Shown in pieces: positions 1 through 12,386 of a stretch of 64,000 bases of DNA. The stretch is taken from NCBI RefSeq assembly GCF_000003855.2, contig NW_003101661.1, positions 251,663-315,662 on the forward strand, given 5' to 3'. This DNA is from Blastomyces gilchristii SLH14081 (lineage: Eukaryota; Ascomycota; Eurotiomycetes; Onygenales; Ajellomycetaceae). The notes beneath the pieces are model-generated. The model did not search any database. It was not told the origin of the DNA and worked only from the letters and a program-made list of their open reading frames with translations. A program made the translations under genes and the position numbers. Position 1 is the first letter of the stretch. The number at the start of each line of letters is the position of its first letter.

Positions 1-124
1 CCCACTAGGGCGGTAGAGGCGGTGGAAGTGGTAGAGGGGGCTGCGCAAGCATCAAATGCTCGCTTACGCTCGCTTTGCTGCTTGTGAGTATAATGGAAGA
101 ATAATAATAATAATAATAATAACA
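1..124 (+). repeat. 3' end of a SINE-like retroposon
   Basis: The segment ends in TGAGTATAATGGAAGAATAA followed by more AAT units. The same tail occurs, in reverse orientation, at the 3' end of the SINE at 46045-46419. The 5' head lies outside the window or is missing, so no target duplication can be paired. The GGCGGT-rich start of the window may be part of the element or flanking DNA. Confidence 0.55.
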
Positions 125-350
125 GGTGGATCCGTACGTGCGATGTTTCCGCATGAATTCATACATAGTATGCGCATGTAATTAGTGCCGTACAGCCTTC
201 CTTATTCAGTTAGTTATAATAATTAGCGCTTCATCATCAAGTTAGCCTCATATCTCATATTGTTGTAAGGCAGATTGATCTTCAACTCCATCTATGCATA
301 TGCCTTTCTCTATCTTATCCATGTTATCTATCCCTCTGATTTGGGCCCGG

Positions 351-440
351 TGGCGTAGTGGTTAACTACGCTACCATGGAGCCCTAATTAGCGGCCTTCC
401 CCCCGGGGAATAAATGCCAAGAGAGGGCAGGTTCAAACCC
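351..440 (+). promoter_or_regulatory. Internal Pol III promoter (A and B boxes) of the tRNA-like head
   Basis: TGGCGTAGTGG at 351-361 fits the A-box and GGTTCAAACCC at 430-440 the B-box. The T-arm stem GCAGG/CCTGC is intact. The 5' and 3' ends do not pair as an acceptor stem, so this is tRNA-derived rather than a functional tRNA gene. Confidence 0.6.
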
Positions 441-1186
441 TGCAAGAGCCATCTTAATCACAGCTTTCACTGTTAAGTTATAAAACAGTATCAGAGACCC
501 CTGAATGCACTATAGTGAATTATTATCAAGCTTAAGATATTCATTCTGAGAATTCCTGAACACTAATTCTCACTGATCTTAGAATTAACAGTCTCTTAGA
601 TACTTCAAGTTAGATCAGTACTAGAGTAATTGAAATCTAGAATATCTATAGAATAGTGAATTATTATTAAGCTTAACTGATTAGATTTTATTCTCTTCAC
701 TTTAAATACTTACTTCTGAGAAATGAGATTTAAAAACTATCTGATTAAAATACTCTGAGTCTAGCAAGAATCTAGATAAGATAAGATTTAAATATTTTTA
801 ATAGATAATTAATATAAGTAAGACTATGACAGTTAATTAATAGACTGAAATACTGAGATTAATAGCTGAAAGATTAGAGACTTAACTAGAATTAAATAGC
901 TCTGATATTATTCTTAGTGAGAATCTCACTTATAAGTAAGCTAGTTATAGAAGCTAGCTGAGTGATAACTCTTTAGAGAGAATAATAATTTCTAGAGTAA
1001 ATTTAAGAGAACAGAGACAGCAGTCAGTTATATAAAGTGTTAAAATATATATATAGCTTAAGATATAAACTGTAGAGATTTTATTTTATAGCTCTCTTTA
1101 CTTTATCTTTTTCTTTCAATCTCTTTCTATCTATCTATTTAATATGTCTATCTTTAAGACTGTGTTCTCTTTTTCTTTATCATAAT

Positions 1187-1692
1187 TAGACTGACTGTGT
1201 GACCGTGTCTGGGACCAGGACCAGATTTTTTAATAGTTTCATTACCAATTCAACTGATCCCATTACACAGTTTTAACATTAGATAGTAGTCTCATACTGT
1301 CTCAGTGAGACTTACTGTCTACTCTTGTCACATTTTTCAAATGAGATCATGATTTCTACTTCTCAATTTAAATTATTTTTATTGTTTTAAATGACTTTAA
1401 ATCTTATTTAAGCATTACTAAAAAGTGTTACTTTTTAAAAAATTAAAAATAGTCTAAAAAAAACCTTAAAATGTCTAAAAATAGTAACTTTATGCCAAGA
1501 ATGAGACTAAATGAGACCAAATAAGACCACTTTCTCATTTTTTTCAAGTCATGATTTCATTTTAAGATCTGATATATAGTCACTTTACATGTTTTTTTGA
1601 TAGCCAGTCCCAGCGGGATTCACGCCAAGAAATGTATGGGACCAGACCAAATGGGACCAAATGTGAAATTCATGGTCCCGGCGGCCAGTCTA
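1187..1692 (+). mobile_element. hAT-like MITE, copy 1 (506 bp)
   Basis: It begins TAGACTG and ends CAGTCTA, flanked by a perfect 8-bp direct repeat ATCATAAT (1179-1186 and 1693-1700). The same 506-bp unit is present at 27925-28430, 29212-29717 and, interrupted, 28834-29853. An 8-bp TSD is characteristic of hAT transposons. There is no coding frame, so it is non-autonomous. The subterminal inverted similarity (a GGGACC motif near both ends) is imperfect. This is the least decayed copy and keeps CpG sites near its 3' end. Confidence 0.8.
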
Positions 1693-2082
1693 ATCATAAT
1701 ATTATCAAATGATTTCAAAGTATTAGAAGATGTTAAAATACTGTAATTTATAAACAGTTTTTATATTCTAAGCTGGAATTTTCTGATTTTATATATCTGA
1801 AATTGATGAATGTATAATAGTTAACTTTACAGATATAGAAAAAACTCTGAGAACTAAAAGTTCTCAGGTAGATGTTATAGTCTCTGACTGTATACATCTA
1901 TAATTAAAGAATAATAATAATATCTCTCTGATTTGCATTCACAATTGTCATATCATCACCATTATTGCCATCAAGCTCTTATATTTTCAAGATTGAAATC
2001 AAAATAAGTGTATGAAACAGGCGGCTGATATCAAAGACCTCACTTTTTATTATTATTATTGAAGTTCAAAATAACTGTACAA

Positions 2083-2132
2083 GCGGCGGCAGCGGCAGTG
2101 GCGGCAGCAGTGGCAGTGGCAGCTGCAGCTGC
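2083..2132. repeat. Imperfect GGC/AGC trinucleotide-type run
   Basis: A GC-rich run of GGC, AGC and AGT units sits abruptly inside AT-rich DNA, preceded at about 2050 by a short ATT run. No open frame passes through it. The rest of 1936-2720 shows no gene; it is mixed-composition intergenic DNA with a short inverted repeat (CAGCAGCGCC near 2226 and GGCGCTGCTG near 2296). Confidence 0.5.
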
Positions 2133-2720
2133 TTATTACAGTGACGGATTATTATTATATTCATTACCCGGCATACAAGAGGTTTTCAATTAGATGAATA
2201 CAATATTTACAAGGCCTATGCCACAGCAGCGCCGAATCGTGGGATCTATGCCTATATAGGAAGGCCGTGCGTACTAAATATTTCATGCGACTAGGCGCTG
2301 CTGGATCCCTCTAATGAATAGCAGCTGTTGTACTGAGTAATAGATAACTAGCTTAATAGTATTAGTTTTGCTGACAGAACAGTATATAGTGCCTTGTAGT
2401 ATCTTAGTAGTATTCTGATAATAACATCTGTCAATTACATGATTACTGAGTAGTGTCATGATGATGTTAGGAAGTCCTGCACTGTCTCAACGCCATCTTG
2501 ACATTTAATATTCAGTGATGTGTCACTGAATATAATGGTGGAACATGTGTTACAATCGGTGACACGTGACACGGGTGGAATGGTGGATCCACGGTGTAAT
2601 CACCGTAAATTAACCCTACGTTCTTCCCGTATGGTAATAGTGAGCGTGCAAAACAAACCAATTGAGTAGCATGACAAAGGCTTGTACGGGGTTCGTACGA
2701 CCCGAGTTGGCTTTAGAGGT

Positions 2721-4429
2721 CTAACCTCTCACAATACCTCTCTCCTCCTCTGTATGATTAGTCTCATTTGCATTCGTACGGGCACGTTGCCAAACGTCTA
2801 AAGCGATCGTATCTTCAAGGTGGACGGCTGGTTCCCATGTCAGATCATGCCAGCCACGCCAGCGGACGCGGTACTTGATTCAGCCGCATCTATCTATCTG
2901 GTTGTTCAGCAACAGTTTCTTCTACTTCATACTCTTCGTCACTGTGTTCACCTATAATTGCGGGGGGTTGCCAGTTAGTTTGGGTTTGACTTGACAGGGG
3001 GTTTTCGTTCGCTAGTCAGAGAAGCCACATATGGAAAACAGGATGGATGCTGGCCCCTTTATCTTGGCTTCAATATTATGTACAACACATATTATATCAC
3101 AACTGGTAATGCCAGTGTGGTGGTGGCAGATTCAGCTGGATGTAACCTCCTCCTGTTTCTTCATTTTCGAAGTGTCGACTGCCGCTAGCGCAGGGCCGAT
3201 TCTGTCTTCTCTGGAAACATCTCTCTATCTCCAGCCAGGGCTGGCGGTCCTCTATCATGCTCAAAAGACATGCATCATCCTCAGGGGATCATCACCATGG
3301 CTTGTCTCAATGGCCCTTCCTCCTCTTGCTATGCTCACGCTGAGTTTGCTCAATCTCCTCATGATAATCTGAGTGAACGACTGACTGCACGCTCTCATTC
3401 AACTTGAGTGTGCAGCTTGCCATAGCACCTTCAAACAGCCAAGAAAGGAACTGCAGACGTTCATCAAGCTGTAGAGATAGGAAATGGGAATGAAGACCGG
3501 TAAAGGAACCTTCCTCTGTAGATAACATGAAAGCAATCTGAGACTGCTTCATTGTCTGTTCCTCCAATCCCTCCACTCCTCGCTCGAGACTCTTCAACTT
3601 CACTGCTGTGGGAGCCTTCACCCACACCACTGGAGCAAGGTGCATCGGTTCCAGCGCTAAGATGGGAGGGGTGCAATTGTGAACAAGCCTGGATGTGAGG
3701 GTCTTTATCCATTTGAGCATCATCATTCCAGCCATCAAACCACTTCAGAGAACCTTGATGATAGTCGGGTGCACCGCAGAACATAGACGGAGGAGGTTCA
3801 GAATATGGACAGTTTGCCTTCGGGGTTGCAGAGCTGTTTCCTTGCCAGAAAAATCAGAGAGACCTGCTGGCCTGTCGGGGCCTGTCATTGGAAAGAATGG
3901 CCGGGTCTATGAGAATGTTGTTCTGAAGAACCAGGGGCCTGAAGAATTTCTCTAGGCTGCCATCCGAGCTGTTTGTACTGGGTGAGGATGGACCTGGCCC
4001 TGCAGCTCCTCTCTCAAGCAGAGGTAGCTTGTCTGAAAGAGCAGTGAGATCTTGGGTGTCGAAGGCGGCAATTTGAGGTGAATTTGGAGTAAGATGTGCT
4101 GGATCATGCGGATATAAAGGCCCATGCTTGGGGTTCTCTGAAGATGGCGTACTGGATGGCGGTATCGATATCTCTCGTTCCTGAAATTGGGATGCTGTTG
4201 GTGTACATGGCCTGGCGTTGGTGCTGAATGACATGCAAACTTCAGCCGGTGGTCTTGCAGAGAGGTGATGCTTGGGGGGTGGTAGAGTGCTGCGGGGAGA
4301 ATCATGATGGGGTTTAGAGGGAGGAGAACAGCTGGCCGCTGGAGAGCATGAATGGTGGGATACGTAAGATGAGAGTAGTTTGAGGTGAAGGGGCGCCCAT
4401 GGTTTGAAGTTCGCATGAGGAGATAGCAT
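2721..4429 (-). pseudogene. Pseudogene of a Myb/SANT-like plus chromodomain protein
   Basis: Read on the minus strand, a protein can be followed with stops and frame changes. An open frame of 191 residues (4429-3854) is rich in Ser and Pro and ends in a stop. The same frame resumes at 3784. A shifted frame (about 3700-3307) carries an amphipathic stretch around LDERLQFLSWLFEGA. After further stops, a stretch near 3280-3210 reads EDDACLLSMIEDRQPWLEIE, resembling a Myb/SANT repeat. At 2943-2721 a chromodomain is readable: EEYEVEETV, then after a stop and frameshift YRVRWRGWHDLTWEPAVHLE, with a conserved aromatic-cage-type pattern, ending at a TAG at 2721-2723. Fungal chromodomains occur both in gypsy integrases and host genes; the Ser/Pro N-terminus argues against plain pol. 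Splicing could explain some but not all breaks. Confidence 0.55.
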
Positions 4430-5125
4430 ATTTCATGAGGGTAAAATTTTGGACGCGGAGATGATCTAAAAACTGAAGGGAGATTAGGAATGGAAATCAA
4501 TGAGGGGAGTTTGTGTGTAATGGGAAAATCAGATTGTGAGTGTGCTAGAATTCTGGAGTAGAATCAGTCAGCCTTCTTATAGTGGCTCTCAACGCGCTCA
4601 CTTCACCACTACCCCCAGACTCCGTTCCTTAAACCTCACTTGAGAATGCTGACATGTCCATCCCTGTTGAAACTGGGACCTGGGGACAGATAACTCAGTG
4701 CTCTATGCCAAATATCATTCAATCATTGCAACTTCCAAGGATCACATGTACCACCTGCGCTTCTTGATACAGAGCCCCCGGGCTGGCTCAGAGGCGCATC
4801 CCGCAGCAAAAGCAATGCAGTAATTTTGCCATTGATCAGAGAATGAAAGTGAGAGCCTGCAAGTTAGCCTTAGTGGGTCAGGGGTGAATGGGAGGATGTA
4901 GCCCTGAGCACCCAAGCCCAGCTGATGGCTTCGGGATACATTCCAGCCAGTCATCCTCCCTTTCCACCCCATGGGTGAGGGGTTTTTATAGATTGTTGCG
5001 GCGGTGGTGGGTGTGTGAGATGCTGCAAAAGCGGCGATCCAGGCGCTATCCCCGAAGCGGCAACGCTCTTATTATAACGGTAATTGTGTAGTTACGGTGT
5101 GGACCAATGACAAGCTTGATTTCTA
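4430..5125. other. Intergenic, nothing convincing
   Basis: Normal base composition; it probably held the promoter of the pseudogene to its left. No conserved frame, RNA gene or repeat was recognised. Confidence 0.5.
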
Positions 5126-5400
5126 GGCTCGGCGCCCCGCTAACCGACACAAAAGATATTTATATCTTTCTTAATGTGAGTCTTATCAGGACTAATCATT
5201 AAAAAAATATGAAAGGTAACCAGAAATAAAAGCTTAGAATGAGACTATGATTGATTAAAATGAGAAAGTGATTTTATTTATTTAGCTACATACATTTATT
5301 AGCATAAAATTACTATTTTTAGACACTTTTTGAAAAGTAATGATTTTTGATAATGCTTAAGAAGAAGTTCTAAAATTGATTAATCAGTGTGAAAGACTTT
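5126..5400 (-). repeat. Diverged, truncated relative of the 506-bp MITE
   Basis: From about 5150 to 5375 the sequence follows the reverse-oriented MITE closely: the blocks CTAATCATTAAAAAAATATG, AGAATGAGACTATGA and AAATTACTATTTTTAGACA are in the same order and spacing as in 29212-29717. The left end may begin at TAGGCTCGGCG (5133 region). The right TIR is missing and no TSD was found. Confidence 0.5.
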
Positions 5401-5766
5401 TCATGTAAAGAGTTATAATCTGTTGGCAATATAACAAGTAGTTGGTTAATATTAAGGTGTATTGCATTCAGTGAACACCTCTAGACCATGTGGGAGGCAG
5501 CTGCTGCGGTCGGACCCTTTGTGGATGCCTTAGGGGATCCAACAATATAGGTATAAAAATAAATATATGAAAACATAAAAATGAAAAAGAAAGGGGGAAT
5601 ATAAGTATATATGTAAGAGAAAAGGCAAAAAGAAGGGAAAAAAGAGGTAAACGAAGAAAGTAAGTAACCCCGAACAAAAAAACCAAACAAGAAAATCATC
5701 CCATGAATGGTCATACGTATGTACCCAATAAAAAAATAATAGAAGAAAAGAGACTTCTCATTCCAT

Positions 5767-8700
5767 TCACTCCTCTCGCAACATTCCCCCGACCCCACCT
5801 CCATCGCGCACATTATGTCGGGTGGTCTTCTTCCCCACCTTCAACATGCTAAACCGTTTCATCATTGAATCTCGAACTCCACTGGCGTTGCCATCAGGTG
5901 CGGGTGCCGCGGCAGTGGGACCTGTCGTGACTGACGTGCTAACAGTCGCTCTGTGAGAATTAGAGACGGCATTCTTGTTATTGTCATTCTCGCCGGTCGT
6001 CACTGTGGTTGTCTGCGTGGGCATTATTGCTTTTGTAACAAGCCGTTCCGAAGTCACGGGGCGGCCATTGTTATTGGAATCCGCACTCGCACTTGTAGGA
6101 TTGGTACTGTTATTGCTACTGCCCTTTGTTCCACGGCGTGCGCCTGATACCGTTCGAGTAAGCTGGCTCACTTTTGCAGCAGCACTGCTAATACCGTTAG
6201 TCACACCACCATTGCCGCTATTCTCCGCATTAGGGGGATGGGAGGCGATATTTCCACTCCGCCCATCTTGTGATCGAGATGATCGCGCACGTTCCGTTAT
6301 CCGTTGTTGTGTCGTACGGATGTCCTCGGTAGAAGTGGCGGGCGCAGAGATGGATGAACTATTCTTTTGTGTATCGATTCCACCGCCACCACCACCAAAC
6401 CAACTACGTCGCTTTGACCCAGAGTCGCGGTTTTTATTGCGCGACCGACGACTAGCGGCACGGCTGGGAGTGACGGATACGGCATCCGTGGCATCTGTTC
6501 TTGCGGTGGATGGACGCGATGTATAGGTGCCGTTCAGCTTGGATTCGGATTGTTGTCGTACATCGTTGATGGTAGACGCATTGATGGTGGAGTTAGAGTT
6601 GGTGACAGAATGGTTGGAGCGTTTAAAAGGATTGAGGCTGATCCGATGCGTGCTGATGGTTTTCTCATGGGATTTATTCGTCTTCGAAGGATTTTCAAGC
6701 TGACGCGTGGCGCGGATGAGTTCCTGTTCTGGACTAATGGGACGGGTTTGGGCTATGGGCTGAGGTCGAGAGGCAATTAATGGGTCAGAACGACCGTTGA
6801 GAAGGCTAGGTGGTTCTTCGCCTGCAGGAGTATTAAAGACAGGGCTAAGGGAGGCAACCTCTGGAGCAAATGCGATTTCGAAATGGCGACTAAGTTCCAA
6901 CTGGGTAGCTTGATAAGCAGGACGGTTGTACAATGCCAAGCAGCGCTTAATTGCAAGGGCGTGATCGATGAGAGCAACAGCCATTGCATTGTTCAGAGGA
7001 TTGACGGGGCGTGGAGCCTGCTCCTCAGTCTCGCAATCTACTGAATTCATATCCATCTTGCTCTCATCTACCAAAAATTGTCGATAAAGGGCAACACAGC
7101 CCGAGGAAGTTGACTGAAGATCAAGAAGACGGCTTAGAACTTCCGTTAACCCTGTTAAATTGAAGTCCTCTCCAGACGAGGCTCGTCTTTCCAGCAACAA
7201 GAGCTCTTGGGTTTTGCGCCAGGTGCGCTCAATTGCCGTTTGAAGAGGTGTAAGGACTATTTCCTCCGACGAGATAATTTCACTTCTCCGAAGAATATTC
7301 GGGAAAGGCTCTGTAGTTGTGAAAACAGTTTTGACGACCCACTGTTCTTTCACGTCATCTCCGCTAGTATGTCGTTTTGAGGTAATCGAAAATTGGGAAG
7401 GCACTGAAGTCAACAGATGTTCTCGGACTGAGTACGGTACCTTAGATCGCTGGTAGACAGCGTGATTCATATCTTTTTGCACACTGACAGCTGAAATCTG
7501 CAAGAACTGCCCTTCGAGATCGTCTATAACATCTGAAGACACGATCTGGGCGGCTGGGTATTGTTTTTGCATGCGGTCGGTAAACGTCGCCATCCGATCT
7601 GTAGGGTATCCTTCGAAAATATACTGCTTATCCCTTAGAGTAGCGGGGAATCCAAGACCTTTGAATGTAACACGGAAATATCTTTGAGGTGGGTCGTTAC
7701 CTTTCACGATGGCGTCGTAAATCTTGGCCATGGATGCCTGAGTTCTTGAAAGTTTCGAGAAATCCAGTACTGTGTGCTCGTAATAATGTGCAAGTTCCCG
7801 GTAGCAGGAAAGTGCATGTGCCCAAGCTTTACCATCCTCAAAATGTTGAATGATTTCAAAGTACAATGCCTCTTTCCGTTCAAATGATGTCTGTTCGGGG
7901 AAAACAGGGTTCGTCAACGCAGGGACGGGTTTGGAGATATCCCAGTCATAAAGATCGGCGTGGAACTGAAGCGCAAGGCCGGCTTCGGTATAATTACGCG
8001 CCGCAATCTGCCCACGAGCAAGCTCATGCACGTATCGAATAAATATATCTTCTTTGTCCATGTCTTTCATAAACTCCATAAGCTTCAAGGTATTAAGGCT
8101 CTCCGTAATATTGCCATTTTGAGACGCGACCAAAAGATCCAGTAACTCGTCAACCGTTGCAACAAGTTCCTTCAACGCCACAAGCAGGTCCGCATCGGGA
8201 TCTGAGGAGACTATTTCAAATAAGTCTAGCAACTCGTTGATAAACGTCTTTTGAGTCCCACTCTCATTGGCATTCTTTGTTTTGAACAGCAAGTCTAGAC
8301 TGGAGATTATTTCAGCCTCCACGAATGAAAGGTCCTCATTGAGTTGCCACTCGGAAACGATCATTGTCTGCAGGATCCCCACGGCGACATGTCGAAGGCC
8401 TTCATGGACGCTGAGGCAGAGTTCGATGATGGGACAAACAAGGCTAGGGACGTATTGAACTTGGTATCCGCCCAGCTTCTTCAGGCCATAGCGCTCTTGT
8501 TCTTCTGAACTAGTCTCCCAACCAATTGCTTCCCAGGCTCTCCGTAATAAATCAGCACCATGCTCACGCACATCTCCAGCAATCTTCCATACAGCTCGGC
8601 GCTTCTGTTCGGGGAAGGTCTCGAGGGTGAGAGCATCACTTGAAACGAGCTTCAGCAGTGTCTCGAAAAATAATTTCCATAGCTCCATGTCAAAATTATC

Positions 8701-11700
8701 GGCATCATCAGGTGGGGGAAGAAAAGAGCTAATCAGCATCGTTGACAGATATTCTAAACTCTTCATGATCGCTCGATGGTGATATATATGCAGACTCAGC
8801 CAAGTAGGAGGGTAAGCGTCGCAGCTAAGGACGGATTTATGGGTCTCGAGAGCCTGTGACAAGAACAAGGCTAGATCATCATCCTTGAATGACAATGGCG
8901 TCGGGTTGGGTATTGTCGCGAGCGATGCAATGACGGCTGCAAGTTCGACAAGACTCTCCTCGAATTTTTGCTTTGTTTTGGACTGCTTGAGCTGGAAAGG
9001 GAAAGACTTGCTGAAGAGCATCGATAGCCAATCTGTTTCCTCGACACCATCGGCAACCAGAACGCAGTATGATGCTACAGCCTTGGGCATGTACACATAC
9101 ATTTCGGGGGATGGATACTTGAGCTGCTCTGCTACAATTGACGAACAGAGTCGAACCTGATCTCGATACTGGTCATTGGCATCATCCGTCTGTCCCCAGT
9201 ATGGGGCGAGCCAATCTACACAGGAAGAAAATAGCATCTCTCTGTCTTTTGGGCTTTCGAACAGGGGAAGGCGGATATAGTTTAAGATCAACACCAATTT
9301 ATAAAGGATAAGCATGCTCTTGACATCCTTGCAGGAATCCATGAAGCTCAATGCAATATTAATGATCTCTTCCTTTGTCAGTGCACTTGAAAGTTCGGGT
9401 AGCCATGTATGGAAATGCTGTACAACCAAAGTCTTGCTGCCAACAAGTATCGGAGCAGGATTTTGCATCAGAGCTTCCACAGACTTGAAGATGAAATGTA
9501 AATCTCGGTCGAAGGTCGACTGAACCTTTGTGATGCCGATACCTTCCTCCTTTGCTTTCTGTTGTTCCCGGGCATTAATTATGAATTTTAGAAGATGTCG
9601 GCCAACCTTGAAGGCAGCACGAAGGCTCCGAGATTGCTGTGAGTCCGGCGTCGCTTGAAGGAGGCGACAATAGCTTCGAATCAGACATGGCGTAGCAAAG
9701 GGGAAATTAAACTGATTTTCCGCGTAATGGTCGACCAAAGGCCCAAGATTAAATCGACGGTCATGCACAATGCCAAGGACAGTGACCAAGTCATTGAATA
9801 CTAGATCTTCATACTCTTCATTCCCAGCGTTCTCCACAATGATCCCAAAGAGCGCATCGAACACATCCCGAAGCTGTTTCACTATTTCAATTTCCGGAAC
9901 GAAAACAATCCTTTTTAAAAGCTCCAGAACTTCTGTTGCTGACTTTTCCCGCCAGCTTATGAGGCCCAGAATTACGTGATCTTGTGAGTACTCTGTACTG
10001 CAAGATCTGTTTCTAGGGACAGTGTTGCTAAAGGACCAGTAACAGCTTCGTCTTTAGTAGATTCGTTCTTTCCAAGTGCGCTCCAAGGAAGGGAGAGATA
10101 GGCGCCGCGCCCATTTTCAATGCTTGAAGTAGACTTGTCGTAAGCATGCAACAAGAGAGAGTGACGGCCGTCACGAATGAACGCCTGTTGGTCCCACAGT
10201 GGCATCCAGCTCAGAGCAAACGGGAATTCGGGAGCGTCGGCTACGCTCATAATAAGATGGGCACCGGGGACTTGATCGGCAGGAATGTTCAATCGAATCG
10301 TTTGGTTCCAAGCTGCGCCTCTCTCAGCAACAGTGGTTCGCCAGGCAGTTTGGCCTAGTGCGTTGGAGGAAGGGTAGATACAATGTTCAATTCGTGCTCC
10401 TGCAGTGTTGCGGACTTCAAGGGTCAACTGGAGGTTCCGTAAACCTGTGATCTGCGGAACCGGAACCTGACAGTTGATTGGATGCGAAAGCAAGGCATCT
10501 TGCGAGATGATTGCTCGATTTAAAGTGACGTAGATATCGGATCTTGGTTTAGTTGGCGCTCCGGGAAATCCTATTCGTTTCGTCTGTGTGACGTTATGGA
10601 GGGAAGTAGGGTTGTTCCGTACAAGCGTCTCCGCATCTTCGCTGGTGAATGGGTGGAGCTGTACGTGCACCCTTCCCGCGCGAAAGGATCTCACATACTG
10701 TTTTGTTGCGCTATATAGGAGGGACCGTACGATCTCATCGAAACCCTCTGAGTAGTCATCCTCTTCATCGGTTTTACGACGAGGAGACCAAATATTGACG
10801 ACCTGCTCGACCTCTTTGCATTGCTTGAGTATAGCGCCAATATCCAAAGCCCCAAGCCCAACTACTCTGGCGACTGCAGCCTCCTTCCCAGATGTATCAG
10901 CTTTGCTAGGCTTGGCTGTAACAGAGTCGCTCGACTGTGGTGGATGTCTTGATAGCTCCTTTCCAACTTCAGAGCCTGGCCCTCTAGATTTAGGGCCCCA
11001 CATCATACTCCGTCTGGTCTTCAAGCTACCTTTCCCTGCGCTATTGATACCTGAAGCGACTCTATTCGATAACGAGCCATCTCGGGAACTTGATGACCGA
11101 GATTTTGGCGGCGCATTAACCCTAGGTGATTCGGATCCCAACGCCTTGATAACAAGGTACAGCTTTGAATCAGAGTTAGATCCTTCTCCAATATCAGCGG
11201 CACTTAAGTCCGTAAAGAGGGTCTTCAGCTTGGTGTTGTTAACCAGGGTGGCGAAGGTTTCGGCGGTCGGCAGATCTAAAGAGTAGGTCTCTGAAAGTTG
11301 ACGTATGTCTCCGTTCGCTTGTTTCAACCACAGACTGACGGCAAGAGTTATTGAGCCAGCATCAGTCCCAGAAACTGCATTCACTTCAAAAAGCAGATGA
11401 TGGAGCGAAACGTTATCTAGTTGAGGAGTAAGTCCACTGTCAAGCACGCTCATTTCGGATTGAAGCTTGGTCAGTTCCATGGCCGAATCGTCTCCGGTAA
11501 GCAAGCGCCCTCGTTGATTTGGGTCACGAACAACCACTTCTCCGCTTAGCATTTTATTTCCTCGAACGAGATTCCATACTGTCTCTTCTCGCAAGGCCGC
11601 GCGCTCTTGGGCTGTCAGGACATTGTGAAGCAACTGTCGTCGTGCAAGGTCTAGTTCCAAAACGATATTCGACATGTTCTCTAGGGTTGTGTATTGTCGG

Positions 11701-12386
11701 GCCAAGAGGAGTTGGTGTATATTTGTGGAATGCCATTCCCGCAAACATGATGCGATTTCATCCACAAGAGGCTCTGCTGCAGAAGTGGGCGTCTCGTCGC
11801 CGATTTTCAACATTGGGACGGGTGCAGGCGGTTTTATAGTGTTAGGGTCGCGGGGGCCTAGGGATATAGGTGTCAATGGCAAAGAGGGAGACGCGGATCG
11901 TCGTATACCTACATCCTCTTCTAGTTTTATAATTGTAATTTGGGACATTTTCCGTGACGCCTTAAGGTCGCCCACTCCAGTGGAAAGTGTCCTGCCATCT
12001 GTGACAGAAAGGCTATCAGGGGATGCGGTGCTGGTTCTCGAGCCTGCATATTTCCCTGTGATGATCTGAGTGCTCAATCTGCCGTCTTTTGAGCCATCTG
12101 CATCACCCAAGACCTCTCGCACTTCCACACAGTTCTTAGGAAAGATTCCTGAAAAGACCCTTGCCTCGAGCGTGCGTCCCTTCACGCTGGTTAAACCTGC
12201 CAGTAGTGAAGGCGGCGCAACAAGATAACCCCGATACCAGGATCCAGTTGTCCCTCCTTGTTCAATTATGTAAAGCTCATCGCCAAGTTCTAGGGGGAGG
12301 TCTGCGGGAGACGAAGGCTTGAAGGGATAGATAGCGACAGCGAATGCAATTCGAGGGAGAGGTCGCCAGGGCATGTTGTTTGTCAA
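5767..12386 (-). CDS. DOCK-family Rho-type GEF (SH3, DHR-1/C2, DHR-2), one apparent frameshift
   Basis: A guanine-nucleotide exchange factor of the DOCK180/Zizimin class, expected to activate Rac/Cdc42-type GTPases at the cell cortex in polarity and morphogenesis. The start at 12386 leads into an SH3 domain (about residues 12-95, with YPFKPSSPADLPLELGDELY and a WYRGYLV core). A C2-like DHR-1 follows at about 600-790 (SDIYVTLNRAIISQD, AWNQTIRLNIPAD). The catalytic DHR-2 spans about 1450-1850 (LQFHADLYDW, ALSCYRELAHYYE, YFRVTFKGLGFP, IDHALAIKRCLALYN). A low-complexity Ser/Thr/Asn-rich tail ends the protein at 5767. The two long frames, 12386-9972 and up to 5767, overlap: the upstream frame reads LSLETDL and the downstream frame continues CSTEYSQDHVILGL, joining at about 10002. 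One missing base restores a 2206-residue protein, normal for the family. No intron was seen. It may be an assembly error or a real mutation. Confidence 0.9.

Larger units (their letters stand above)
344..1920 (+). mobile_element. tRNA-headed retroposon (about 1.06 kb without its MITE)
   Basis: It is flanked by a 15-bp direct repeat, TATCCCTCTGATTTG at 329-343 and TATCTCTCTGATTTG at 1921-1935, differing by one C/T transition. The 5' end is tRNA-like, with an A-box-like TGGCGTAGTGG at 351-361 and a B-box GGTTCAAACCC at 430-440. The 3' end is an (AAT)n tail at 1909-1920. Head, tail and long TSD are those of a non-LTR, Pol III-transcribed SINE-type element. The body is AT-rich and RIP-like with no open frame. 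A 506-bp MITE with its own 8-bp TSD sits inside at 1187-1692. Subtracting it leaves about 1063 bp, long for a SINE. The head resembles that of the 46045-46419 SINE. Confidence 0.65.
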
